Assembly: GCA_015075075.1 (NCBI GenBank) | Contig: JABTVA010000006.1 | Location: 96,082 to 160,081, forward strand | Length of the DNA stretch: 64,000 nt | DNA from: Deltaproteobacteria bacterium | GTDB taxonomy: Bacteria; Desulfobacterota; GWC2-55-46 | Reading direction: 5' to 3' | Shown here: positions 27,467-36,277 of the stretch, piece by piece | Numbering within the stretch: the stretch's first letter is position 1 | Layout: each line of letters starts with the position of its first letter | Program-made: the position numbers and the translations under genes | The notes under the pieces: generated by a model | What the model was told of the DNA's origin: nothing | The model's database searches: none | The model's input: the letters and a program-made list of their open reading frames with translations, nothing else

Positions 27467-30400
27467 TCAATCTGGCGGCGCCACGTCTATTACCATTGGC
27501 TTCAGGCAGTGTGTTTTGTCAGCAGGAATCAAAGTTTGAAGAGCTATCTCAAGCTCCTCCGCTGATGATGGCATGACAATCCCCTCAGGTGGTGAAGGTA
27601 TGCGCCTCGTTCGTTTTTCACCGAACCAAAAAACAACATAGATGCCATATCCTTGAGCTTCTGGATCACGCGTATATCTACCAAGCTGTCCTTTGCAGGC
27701 AGTCCAAGGTCCGGATGATAATCGCGTTTGAGCTCAAGTGGCAACTTCAATCCAGAGGAAAGGAGTATAATATCAGCACTCTTATCAGCCGCCATATGCC
27801 CTTCAGGTTCAACTCGTATTTCAAAAGGCAGGAAATATGGTTTCAGTAATTTATCAACCGGTCTCGACAAAATTCTTCAACTTGAGGCTTTTCGACACGA
27901 CCAGACGTGCCACAATTCCAAAAGTTCTTGTATTTGTCAGTATTTGAATGCTGAATTTCCCTTTTTATCAATTCAAGCTGGTCAAGAGCAAGAGCATACA
28001 AATCCGCAATATTGGCAGGTTTGCCCCCGCGCAGTGTCTCGATTGTCTGATTCCATGATGGCTGTTTAAACTCAGCCTCCCTAAGAAGAGCCGCCTGATT
28101 AGCAATGGCGTGTTTCAGATTGTCATGGTATGAAGACAATCTTTCATTATCCAAAAGACTGTTCAGCGCCTCCCAAGCCTCTCGCATAGCAATGCTTGAA
28201 AGTGCATCGATCTTCCCCCTTACAAACTCAGCAGCCTGCTTTTCAGCACTCAACTCTCCAAGAGGGGATACATTTGCATAGTTCTCTCCAAACCTCCTTA
28301 TTAAAAATTCATACTGTCTAATGGTTAAAGGATACGGCCTTGAATCATCGATACTAGCATCCTCAATTATATTTTTTAATTCCCATAAGCACTGGTTATT
28401 TTTTCCTGAATATTTTTCGAGGATTGGTTGAAAATAATCGCAATCTAAAAGAAAACCTATTGCAAGCCAAATAGACCTTTGTTCTTTTTTAGTCTTACCA
28501 CGAGTCCTGATAGTTCTCTGACACAACTCTAGTAAACCAGCATGACAATTCGAATCTGAAATCGCCGCAAAAACCAAATACCGAAGGTTTACTGGAGTTG
28601 CGCAAGGAAATTCTGCTAAAATTTTTAAAGCGAAATCACCTCGCCAGAGTTCATTTTCCTTACGTGAGAGCTTATAAAGGACTGAAGAATTTTTTATTTT
28701 ATACTTAAGTTCCACCCTGACAATATCTTCAAAAACACTTTGCGCCAAATCCGGTTTTTCTATATATATTTTTTGCCTCCAACCATTCGCCTGATCATTT
28801 TCATCAAAATCACATAAATACAATAGCGATATCGTTAAACCAGACCTAAGAAGTTCATCTGAAAAACAGGCAATCTCATTCTTTTCAATCCATTTTTCAG
28901 TTACTCCCGCAACAATAGCACACCACCATCTACGTATTCTTTTTTTAACATATAACAAGGCCACTTCATTTTGAGTTGGAATATCATCCCTGCAAATGAC
29001 TGCCCCGAATCCCTCAATACCTGCTGATGTCAGTTCCTCCCCTATTTGGTCACGTATCCGCTCAATTGGAGTCAATTCTTTTTGAGATTCAATAAACAAA
29101 CCAAAATAATGATACGCAAGCCAGCCAAGAGCACTAAGATGATGGCCCGACCTGATGGATTCTTTGTGTTCCGACAAATCTCTTGTTATTTGTCTTTTTC
29201 TAGCTTCTGTTTCACGTTGATTTTTAGATTTTTCCTGGATGTTTTCAAGGTGCCATTCCTCTAAGACATTAAAACAATTCCTCGAACGAATTTGCTCTAA
29301 TTTTTCATCGCCATTAGCAAAATTATAATATTCTTCGAATATATCATTACATTCAAAGATTATATTCCCAAAGACTTCATAGAGAAAATAATCCACTTTT
29401 TCAAATATCATCTTCTTACGAAGTTTAGCCAAAATGTATGTGGCTAAAATATTATTCGGAAGTGAATGTCTTATAATGTTTTTGAATTTATATAAAAAAT
29501 AACCACTCGGTTCGTCCATATTTGCTTTATTTAAAGCAAGCTCAAAGAAAGTTAACAATAATTGGGGGGCGTCTGATAGGCACTTCCCAATGGCTTTTCC
29601 ATCAAATCCGTATGAATGATGACAAAAATCGTATAATGCAGTGAGCCAATGCCATATGCGCTCTGGTTTTTCACTCAGTCCTGATTCGACAAAAAATTTA
29701 AGAAGCAAACGCGAAAACACAGCCTCAACTTCATATCTATTACGTCTTAGAATTTTTTTATTTTTGGGGAGATTACAAAGAGAATCGAGAATACTTGGAA
29801 TAGATTTGCACGGGAGGGCGTCGGCAAGCCAATAAAAACTACCGACTTCTAATTCACCTTGATTCCTGAGCACATCATTTAACAACAAAAACACATCTGC
29901 AGGCTTAAAATAATCGCCATACAATTGCGAAATAATTTTCGCTCTCAGTTTTATAGATGGATCATTAGCCAATGAGGACCTAAATGCATCTGATATAACC
30001 TCTTTTCCATTTGGCACCGCATTCAGAATGGCATTTACAGCAGAAGACCGGAGACTAAAGGGCTCATTCGGATCGTTCAAAACCCCTAACAAAGCACCCT
30101 GCAATAAAGGGAGTTGTGGCCCGTTGCTGATTGCGTCAAGGACAAGACTGCGCAAATGATAAGATTTTTTCTTGTCAGATAATATCTGGCTGAAGGATTC
30201 AATCATATCAACCCCAGAAATAGCACCCAGAGGTTTGTCTGACCAATCTTTAGAGCGGAACCACGGGTCCTCCTCGGATAAATCTTCTAAAGCATATAAT
30301 AAGGCCTTGCGATTAGAATTAGATAAAGAGCCCGGATCCCCATACATAAGTACACCAAATGGGTCATTCTTTATTAAAAGCGAAGAATGAAAATCTGAAA

Positions 30401-31487
30401 ACAGTGTGGCAAGCCATGCATAGAGACCGCGAAGCTCTGATGCGGGGTGATCTTTTATACAGATTAGATTTTGAACACGCCGAAAAGGGAATCCTTTTTG
30501 GATTATTGATTTTATCCATTTAGCCGCCAAAAACTCCGCAATGGTTCTATGCACGCATGAGACTGCCTCATTTGTGTCGTCTACAAAAGAGAACGCGCGC
30601 CTTTTCAGGCATGCCTGCGTCTTTTTAATTTCATTGAAAGGCAGAGTCCGATAAGAGGGAAATTCTATTGAGATATTTTCTGGACGCAAGCTTATGCCTG
30701 TAACGTTTGAAATCAAAATCGAAGCACAAGCTGCTCCTGCGGGTAAAACCAGCTCTTCTGACTGATACTCCCCCAAATGCGACCTCATCTTAAGGTCGTT
30801 ACTTTCAGATAAAAGGACACGAACAGTTTTTTCAAAAAGCTCTAATTTTGATGAAGGCCAAGTGCCTTTTGATACTACATCTATCAACATTATTAATGTT
30901 TGAGGGTTCGTTAAAAGAGTATACAAATTATAATCTTCTGCTTTTTTAATAAACGCTATCGGATCCTCGACTTCTCTACTGCTTAAAATTTTTAAAATTT
31001 CTTTTTCGGTCAGCGGCTCAAGACTTAAAACCACATATGGATTCGACCCAAAATACTCTTTGAATAAAAACAGGTCAGTCTCGCCAAGCCAATCAGCAGC
31101 ACGACATGAAAGTCTTATTTTAGGCTGCCCCAAATCATTCAATTTTCGAATTATTTGCGTTATCGAGTTAGTATCTTGTGTTCCCGTCCTAAATTCATCT
31201 AAAGCATCAAGATACAAAACTTTTTTATTAACGTGCCTATCCTTTCCAAAAGTCAGGAAGGTACGAATCGAAAGAAATTCTACTCCTTCTTCCTCCGCTG
31301 CTTTTCTTAATAGATGTGTTTTGCCAGAACCCGGGTCGCCGAGCAGAATAATATTCGAATTTACGTCGATAAACTTTGAGAATGGTTCTGAATATATAGG
31401 AGAGGGTTGTTTATTAGAAGCGTCGAGCTTCCTTACAAAGCGATGGAGAGAGTTTATTTCTACCTGTTTCGATTTTACTTTCACCAA
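27467..31487 (-). CDS. Giant NACHT/STAND-like NTPase with C-terminal PD-(D/E)xK nuclease domain; two frameshifts near 3' end
   Basis: About 1,340 residues. The N-terminal NTPase has Walker A GDPGSGKT (50-57), Walker B VLYLDALDE (90-98, the NACHT-like D-x-x-D-E form) and a sensor RLSCRAADW (125-133). Next come winged-helix/helical parts and a long alpha-helical repeat region (about 350-1170). The open frame stops at 27843. The same protein continues in two other frames: PFEIRVEPEGHMAADKSADIIL, LPLELKRDYHPDL, then YTRDPEAQGYGIYVVFWFG, to TGA 27467-27469. The D...E-x-K layout plus the YTRDP-GYGIYVVFWFG element is a restriction-endonuclease-like fold. The shifts (about 27862 and 27704) look like missing single bases. 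The gene is visibly A+T-rich and sits beside a tRNA, suggesting transfer. The likely role is antiviral defence. The start is TTG 31487 or GTG 31484, with no good ribosome site. Confidence 0.75.
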
Positions 31488-31521
31488 AACACCAATTCAG
31501 ATTTTAATGTGATATTTTAAA

Positions 31522-31544
31522 TAGTAGCATACAAAAAGCTACTA
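31522..31544. promoter_or_regulatory. Inverted repeat upstream of the NTPase gene
   Basis: TAGTAGC-atacaaaaa-GCTACTA, perfect 7-bp arms with a 9-bp centre, in the A+T-rich leader 40-60 bp before the NTPase start. It may be an operator or part of the promoter region. No T-run follows on the minus strand that would make it a terminator. Confidence 0.4.
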
Positions 31545-31580
31545 GGACTATGATAATTCAAAATCAAAAAATTGGGGTAA

Positions 31581-31627
31581 TAAAACAAAAAGCCAGACAT
31601 AACCGGTTTGGTTGTATCTGGCTTTAC
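31581..31627 (-). terminator. Rho-independent terminator of tRNA-Gly
   Basis: AAAGCCAGATACAACC and GGTTATGTCTGGCTTT pair in a 16-bp stem with small mismatches, followed on the minus strand by TTTTTGTTTTATT. It lies 10 bp past the tRNA end and separates the tRNA from the NTPase gene. Confidence 0.8.
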
Positions 31628-31636
31628 TTTCAAAAA

Positions 31637-31710
31637 TGGAGCGGGCGATGGGAATCGAACCCACGTCTAAAGCTTGGGAAGCTTTCATTCTACCATTGAA
31701 CTACGCCCGC
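31637..31710 (-). tRNA. tRNA-Gly(CCC)
   Basis: The acceptor arm GCGGGCG/CGCCCGC, D-loop TTCAATGGTAGAA, anticodon stem AAAGC/GCTTT with loop TTCCCAA (anticodon CCC), and T-loop GGTTCGATTCC are all in place. The 3' CCA is encoded (31637-31639). The length is 74 nt including CCA. It decodes GGG. It sits at the edge of an A+T-rich segment and is the kind of gene often used as an integration target. Confidence 0.95.
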
Positions 31711-31782
31711 GGAATTTCGCTATAAAAATACATCATGCCAGCCATCGAGTCAAGTCCAATTCAGGCCGCAGGGTTCTGATTT

Positions 31783-32127
31783 TCACCACCACTTCTGTTC
31801 GCATTCCTCGCCGTCGCCGGGCTCCTGGACAAAGGTCGTCTCCACAATCGAGCTGCTCACCCAGCCGACATGCCCGCCCTGCTCGTCCGACGACCTTACC
31901 TTCAAGAAACCCTCGCTCTTTTCGAGCACCACGACCAGCGCGCCGGGCCTGAGCGTGCCTACTATCTTCACCATGCCGGGCGAGTCCCACATGAGTATCG
32001 AGACCCTGCCCTGGACCCAGTTCGTCGAGAAGTAATCCATGTCGCGGATAACGCCGTGCTCAACGCAGGCAAAGGCCCAGGCGGACATCATTACGCTCAG
32101 GACTATCGAGAGGACGACTTTTTTCAT
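31783..32127 (-). CDS. Small secreted SH3-like protein
   Basis: A 114-residue protein with a clear signal peptide (MKKVVLSIVLSVMMSAWAFAC). The cleavage region could also be a lipobox-like A-F-A-C, making lipidation at Cys21 possible. The mature part resembles a bacterial SH3-like domain: LRPGALVVVLEKSEGFLKVRSSDEQGGHVGWVSSSIV has the typical 'V-gWLkV...GWV' order. Such domains bind peptidoglycan or partners in the envelope. No operon partner is visible; it lies upstream of the tRNA on the same strand. The role is inferred only from the fold. Confidence 0.72.
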   Translation of the reverse strand: MKKVVLSIVLSVMMSAWAFACVEHGVIRDMDYFSTNWVQGRVSILMWDSPGMVKIVGTLRPGALVVVLEKSEGFLKVRSSDEQGGHVGWVSSSIVETTFVQEPGDGEECEQKWW

Positions 32128-32335
32128 GATGTGTTCTCGCCGCAGCCGACCCGGAAGCCTCAGCCGAGACTTCCCCTAATTGTCACTTTTATAACATTCT
32201 TACATTTTTTATCCGGTTTGTCCACTGTTTACCAAATATTCATGGGGTCCTGTGCTTCCCGCCCCGCTTGCCCGTCATTTTCAGCTCTGATATACTCAAC
32301 TGGATTCCAGGTATTCACAGGAAAGGTCGATAGAG

Positions 32336-33829
32336 ATGCCCCCTGAATTCCTGAACCTCATAGGCGGAAAATGGTCCGCCGCCTCGTCGGGAAGGACCAT
32401 CGAGAGCGTAAACCCCGCCGACACCGGCGACATAGTCGGACTTGTCCCGGCTTCCGGGAAAGAGGAAGTAGACAGGGCGGTGGCCGCGGCAAGGGAGGCC
32501 TGCGAGGGCTGGCGCCTTACCCCGGCGCCCAAGCGCGGGGAGGTCCTTTTCAGGGCCGCGGGGCTCCTCCTTAAGCACAAGGACGAGCTTTCCAGGCTCG
32601 TAACGAGGGAGATGGGGAAGATACTCCCCGAAGGCATGGGGGACGTGCAGGAGGCCATGGACATGGCCTACTACATGGCGGGGGAAGGCAGGAGGCTTTC
32701 CGGAGAGACAGTCCCCTCCGAGCTGTTCGCAAAGGACTGCAAGTCGCTCCGCGTCCCAATAGGCGTATTCGCGCTCATAACCCCCTGGAACTTCCCCACG
32801 GCAATCCCAGCCTGGAAGATATTCCCCTGCCTCATCGCCGGCAATACGGCCGTATTCAAGCCGTCGAGCTACACGCCCGTAGCCGCGGCAAGGCTCGTTG
32901 AGCTCATTGCCGAGTCCGGGCTCCCGCCCGGCGTACTTAACCTCGTACACGGGACCGGGGATGAAACCGGGGAGTACCTTGCCACGCACCCGGGCGTGGA
33001 CGGTGTCTCCTTCACTGGGTCGTCTGCCGTTGGCGAGAGGCTTGCGAAGCTCTGCAGCGGCCTTGAAAAGGAGATATCCTGCGAGATGGGCGGGAAAAAC
33101 CCCATCATCGTCATGGACGACGCAAGGCTCGACCTCGCTGTCGAGGGCGCGCTCTGGGGCGCCTTCGGCACATCCGGGCAGAGGTGCACGGCGGCGAGCA
33201 GGCTCATCGTCCATGAGAAGGTCTACGACCGCTTCCTCGGGATTTTCCTCGACGCGGCCCAAAGGCTCAAGGTCGGAAGCGGGCTCGATCCCGGCATTCA
33301 CATGGGCCCGGTCATAAACGAGGCCCAGATGAAAAAGGTGCTGGGCTATATTGATATCGGCAAAAAGGAAGGCGCGAGGCTCGTCCTCGGGGGCAACAGG
33401 CTCAATGACGGAAACTACTCGAAAGGCTTCTTCATAGAGCCGACCGTGTTCGCCGACGTAGACCCGAAGATGAGGATAGCCCAGGAGGAGATTTTCGGCC
33501 CCGTCGCCTCGGTCATAAAGGCAAAGGACCTTAAAGACGCGATACGGATAGCGAACGGAGTCCGATACGGCCTTTCGTCTTCGATATATACCCAGGACGT
33601 GAATAGCTCGTCAATAGCCGAGCGCGACCTCGAAGCCGGGATAGTCTACATAAACGCGCCGACCATCGGCGCAGAGGTGCAGCTACCGTTCGGCGGGACG
33701 AAAAGGAGCGGGCTTGGCAGGAAGGAAGCTGGCGGAAGGGGCGGCTCGCTCGATATGTTCACGAAGTGGAAGGTCGTATACAGGGACTTCAGCGGCCGCC
33801 TCCAGACAGACCAGTTAGAAAAGGAATGA
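32336..33829 (+). CDS. NAD(P)-dependent aldehyde dehydrogenase
   Basis: Oxidises an aldehyde to the acid; 497 residues, standard ALDH length. The cofactor domain contains ITPWNFPTAIPAWK and FKPSSYTP and the loop SFTGSSAVGERL. The catalytic Glu is in EMGGKNPIIV and the nucleophile Cys in GTSGQRCTAASRL. The end GAEVQLPFGGTKRSGLGRKEAGGRGGSLDMFTKWKVVY resembles the ketoglutaric- or aminoadipic-semialdehyde group. A transaminase and a proline dehydrogenase lie 1.2 and 3.8 kb downstream on the same strand, so candidate substrates are glutamate semialdehyde (P5C) or an omega-semialdehyde. That assignment is inference. Confidence 0.9.
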   Translation: MPPEFLNLIGGKWSAASSGRTIESVNPADTGDIVGLVPASGKEEVDRAVAAAREACEGWRLTPAPKRGEVLFRAAGLLLKHKDELSRLVTREMGKILPEGMGDVQEAMDMAYYMAGEGRRLSGETVPSELFAKDCKSLRVPIGVFALITPWNFPTAIPAWKIFPCLIAGNTAVFKPSSYTPVAAARLVELIAESGLPPGVLNLVHGTGDETGEYLATHPGVDGVSFTGSSAVGERLAKLCSGLEKEISCEMGGKNPIIVMDDARLDLAVEGALWGAFGTSGQRCTAASRLIVHEKVYDRFLGIFLDAAQRLKVGSGLDPGIHMGPVINEAQMKKVLGYIDIGKKEGARLVLGGNRLNDGNYSKGFFIEPTVFADVDPKMRIAQEEIFGPVASVIKAKDLKDAIRIANGVRYGLSSSIYTQDVNSSSIAERDLEAGIVYINAPTIGAEVQLPFGGTKRSGLGRKEAGGRGGSLDMFTKWKVVYRDFSGRLQTDQLEKE

Positions 33830-33835
33830 AACCGG

Positions 33836-33864
33836 CGGGCAAAAGGGGCAAAGGCCCGTTTTCG
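33836..33864 (+). terminator. Possible terminator after aldehyde dehydrogenase
   Basis: CGGGC (33836-33840) and GCCCG (33853-33857) form a short stem followed by TTTT, 7 bp after the stop codon. The stem is short, so this is tentative. Confidence 0.4.
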
Positions 33865-33949
33865 ATATGGAAAGGACCCGGATCTCAAACCTCTTCAACC
33901 ACCTCCCCTTTTTTGCTATAATCCGAAAAAAATCAGGCTGGAGGGGGGT

Positions 33950-34444
33950 ATGGACCCGGTGCATTTCACAGGCAAGGAAGTTCTCGACATGGCTGTCAGG
34001 ATAGAGGAAAACGGGATGCGTTTCTACGCGGACGCGTCAAAGGGCGCGAGCACCAAGGAATTGAAGGCGCTCTTCAGGGCCCTTTCCGAGGAGGAAGGCA
34101 CCCACATCAAGCTCTTCCTCGAACTCAAGAAGCTCTTGACCGATGAGACGTCCAACGGGTTCGACCCGTATCTCGAAGAGGCGCAGCAGTACCTTAAGAC
34201 CATGGCTGACGGCGAGGTCTTCACGAACCCGGACGCGGGCAAGGAGGCGGCAAGCTCGGTAAAGAGCGAGGAAGAGGCCTTGAAGATGGCGATAGACATG
34301 GAGAAGGACTCGCTCCTCTTCTACTACGAGCTTGAGAGGATGATAAGGGAGAAGGACAGGAAGGTCATAGATTCCCTTATAGAGCAGGAAAAGGAGCATG
34401 TGAGGAAACTCACCGCGATACAGGCGAGCCTTTTCGGAAAATAA
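33950..34444 (+). CDS. Rubrerythrin-like ferritin-fold protein
   Basis: A 164-residue four-helix diiron protein. Ligand-type residues appear in RIEENGMRFY (helix 1), LSEEEGTHIKLF (ExxH, helix 2), DMEKDSLLFYYELE (helix 3) and EQEKEHVRKL (ExxH, helix 4). There is no C-terminal rubredoxin domain (no CxxC), so it is an erythrin of the short type. It probably reduces peroxide or stores or handles iron. GGAGGGGGG stands just before the ATG. It lies between an aldehyde dehydrogenase and a zinc ribbon gene; with FprA and the fusion at 38.5 kb it adds to an anaerobe's oxidative-stress kit. Confidence 0.88.
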   Translation: MDPVHFTGKEVLDMAVRIEENGMRFYADASKGASTKELKALFRALSEEEGTHIKLFLELKKLLTDETSNGFDPYLEEAQQYLKTMADGEVFTNPDAGKEAASSVKSEEEALKMAIDMEKDSLLFYYELERMIREKDRKVIDSLIEQEKEHVRKLTAIQASLFGK

Positions 34445-34496
34445 CCGGCCCTTTTAAGGCAGGCGACTTAACTGAGTTGAAAAAACTTGGAAACAC

Positions 34497-34620
34497 AGGC
34501 TGCTCAAAATGCTCAAGATGCAAGGAGTCGGAAAGTGGGGAATGAGGCGTACTTTTGAAGTACGTCGGAGTGTCCGACTTTGAAGACGAGCAGCAGATTG
34601 GGCTTTTTCGGCAGCCTGCC
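34497..34620. repeat. Family A MITE-like repeat, copy 3
   Basis: About 124 bp, starting 'aggctgctcaaaatgctc' and ending 'gggctttttcggcagcctgcc'. The inner hairpin is GGCGTAC-ttttgaa-GTACGTC. It ends 22 bp before the zinc ribbon gene. Confidence 0.7.
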
Positions 34621-34642
34621 AAACCATTAAAGGAGCGTTCGG

Positions 34643-34891
34643 ATGGTTCAATACGTGAAGACCTACTCCTGTCCCACCTGCAAAGGGCTCGCAAGCGGAA
34701 GGGGCCACCTCTGCCACCCGAGGACCGAGGGACTGCCGTTCGTGTGCGAGTTCTGCGGCAAGGAAGTCTCGGACCCCAGGCACGTCTGCGCCAGGATGGT
34801 CGACGAGATCGAGTACGTCTGCAAGAAATGCGGCAGGCTCGCCATCTACGACTCCCTCCTCTGCGAGCCCCAGCCGATAGACACGGAATGA
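34643..34891 (+). CDS. Small cysteine-rich zinc ribbon protein
   Basis: 82 residues with repeated Cys pairs: CPTCKG, a Cys-His pair in HLCHP, CEFCGK, a His-Cys pair in RHVCARM, and CKKCGR. That makes two or three treble-clef or ribbon knuckles, so it likely binds two zinc ions. It starts MVQYVKTYSCPTC. The first codon is ATG at 34643, with AAAGGAGCG upstream. I do not recognise a named family; it could be a nucleic-acid or protein adaptor. It lies between rubrerythrin and the transaminase on the same strand, but the family A repeat separates it from the former. Confidence 0.75.
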   Translation: MVQYVKTYSCPTCKGLASGRGHLCHPRTEGLPFVCEFCGKEVSDPRHVCARMVDEIEYVCKKCGRLAIYDSLLCEPQPIDTE

Positions 34892-34898
34892 AATCGGG

Positions 34899-34922
34899 GC
34901 CGGACGGCGCGCGCCGTCCGGC
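34899..34922. terminator. Strong GC palindrome after the zinc ribbon gene
   Basis: A perfect 24-bp palindrome with GCCGGACGGCGC as half-site, located 7 bp past the stop codon. It has the place and stability of a terminator stem but is followed only by TTGCTCCTCTCC, not a T-run. Confidence 0.45.
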
Positions 34923-35005
34923 TTGCTCCTCTCCTTCCATAACATACTGAGCAAAATCCAGGCGTACAGGACCGCTTCTGTGATTAGGCGGTGATCCGGA
35001 GGCCC

Positions 35006-36277
35006 ATGGGGAACGACCTTAAAGAACGGGCGAGGAAACACATAACCCCGGCCCTTGTTTTCCACACCGATATCGAGGTCAAAAAAGCGGAAGGGCTTTA
35101 CGTCGAATCGACCGAAGGGAAGCGGTACATGGACTTTTCCTCGGGCCTTGCTACCGCAAACCTGGGGCACTGCCCGCCCGAGGTGCTCGAAGCGGCCAAG
35201 CGCCAGATGGACTCCCTCGTCCATTCGGGGTGCATATTCAGGTACCCGTCGCAGGTCGAGCTTGCCGAAAGGCTCTCCGCGATAACGCCCGGCGCAATCG
35301 ACATGTTCTTCTTCTCCAATAGCGGCGCGGAAGCGATAGAGGGGGCCATAAAGCTCGCGCGCTTTGCAACGGGCCGCCAGGGCATAATCAGCTTCACCGG
35401 CGGGTTCCACGGGAGGACCATGGGCGCCCTGACGCTTACGACCTCCGCCGCCAGGTACAGGCGCGGCTTTCACCCGCTCTTGCCGTCCGTCTATCACGCG
35501 CCCTACCCTTACTGCTACCGCTGCCTCCTCGGGCATAAAAGGAAAGACTGCTCGCTCGAATGCTACGAATATCTCGAAGGCGTCCTCAGGCACCAGATAT
35601 CGCCTGAGGACGTTGCCTGCATGGTAATCGAGCCGGTCCTGGGCGAGGGAGGATACGCCCCTCCGCCTCCTGAGGTCATCTTAAGGCTCCGGGACCTCTG
35701 CTCACGTCACGGCATCCTCCTTATCGCAGACGAGGTGCAGAGCGGCTTCGGCAGGACCGGCAGGTGGTTCGCATCCGAACATTACGGCCTGGAGCCTGAC
35801 ATGATAGTCATGGCAAAGGGCATAGCCTCGGGCTTTCCGCTGAGCGCCTTCGGGGCCTCCGCGAGCCTCATGTCCAAGTGGCCCCCGGGAGCGCACGGCA
35901 CCACCTTCGGCGGAAACCCTGTCTCCTCAGCCGCGGCTGTAGCTACGATAGACAAGATACGAAAAGACGGCCTCCTGGAGAACTCCGCGAGGATGGGAGA
36001 GTACGCCCTTTCCCGCCTTAACGATATGAAAAAGCGGCACGGCATAATCGGCGACGTGCGCGGGCTCGGCCTCATGATAGGCGTCGAGTTCGTGAAGGAT
36101 GACGGGGGCCCGGATAAAGAGGGGCTCGAAAGGGTGATGGAGCGGTGCCTGGATAACGGGCTCGTGATAATCGAGTGCGGCCCGGGCAAGAACGTCGCCC
36201 GCCTCATGCCGCCGCTCACCGTGACCAGGGAAGAGATGGACGCGGCCCTTTCCATATTCGAGGAGGCCCTTCATTGA
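35006..36277 (+). CDS. Class III aminotransferase (4-aminobutyrate / omega-amino acid type)
   Basis: PLP-dependent transaminase of about 423 residues. It shows FFSNSGAEAIEGAIKLAR, FTGGFHGRTMGALTLT, VIEPVLGEGGY, LLIADEVQSGFGRTG and the PLP lysine in MAKGIASGFPLSAFG. It is close in layout to GabT, but an omega-amino acid or ornithine/lysine substrate cannot be excluded. An insert with four cysteines and two histidines (YCYRCLLGHKRKDCSLEC) near residue 170 is a feature of a GabT subgroup. The ATG at 35006 has GGAGG three bases upstream; a GTG at 34991 is an alternative start. The stop overlaps the next gene. Confidence 0.88.
   Translation: MGNDLKERARKHITPALVFHTDIEVKKAEGLYVESTEGKRYMDFSSGLATANLGHCPPEVLEAAKRQMDSLVHSGCIFRYPSQVELAERLSAITPGAIDMFFFSNSGAEAIEGAIKLARFATGRQGIISFTGGFHGRTMGALTLTTSAARYRRGFHPLLPSVYHAPYPYCYRCLLGHKRKDCSLECYEYLEGVLRHQISPEDVACMVIEPVLGEGGYAPPPPEVILRLRDLCSRHGILLIADEVQSGFGRTGRWFASEHYGLEPDMIVMAKGIASGFPLSAFGASASLMSKWPPGAHGTTFGGNPVSSAAAVATIDKIRKDGLLENSARMGEYALSRLNDMKKRHGIIGDVRGLGLMIGVEFVKDDGGPDKEGLERVMERCLDNGLVIIECGPGKNVARLMPPLTVTREEMDAALSIFEEALH

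Noticed and set aside
27300..31710. Integrated element bounded by a duplicated tRNA-Gly 3' end
   Set aside because: I found no second copy of the tRNA 3' sequence (cgattcccatcgcccgc) between 27.3 and 31.6 kb and no integrase gene, so boundaries of an island cannot be shown.
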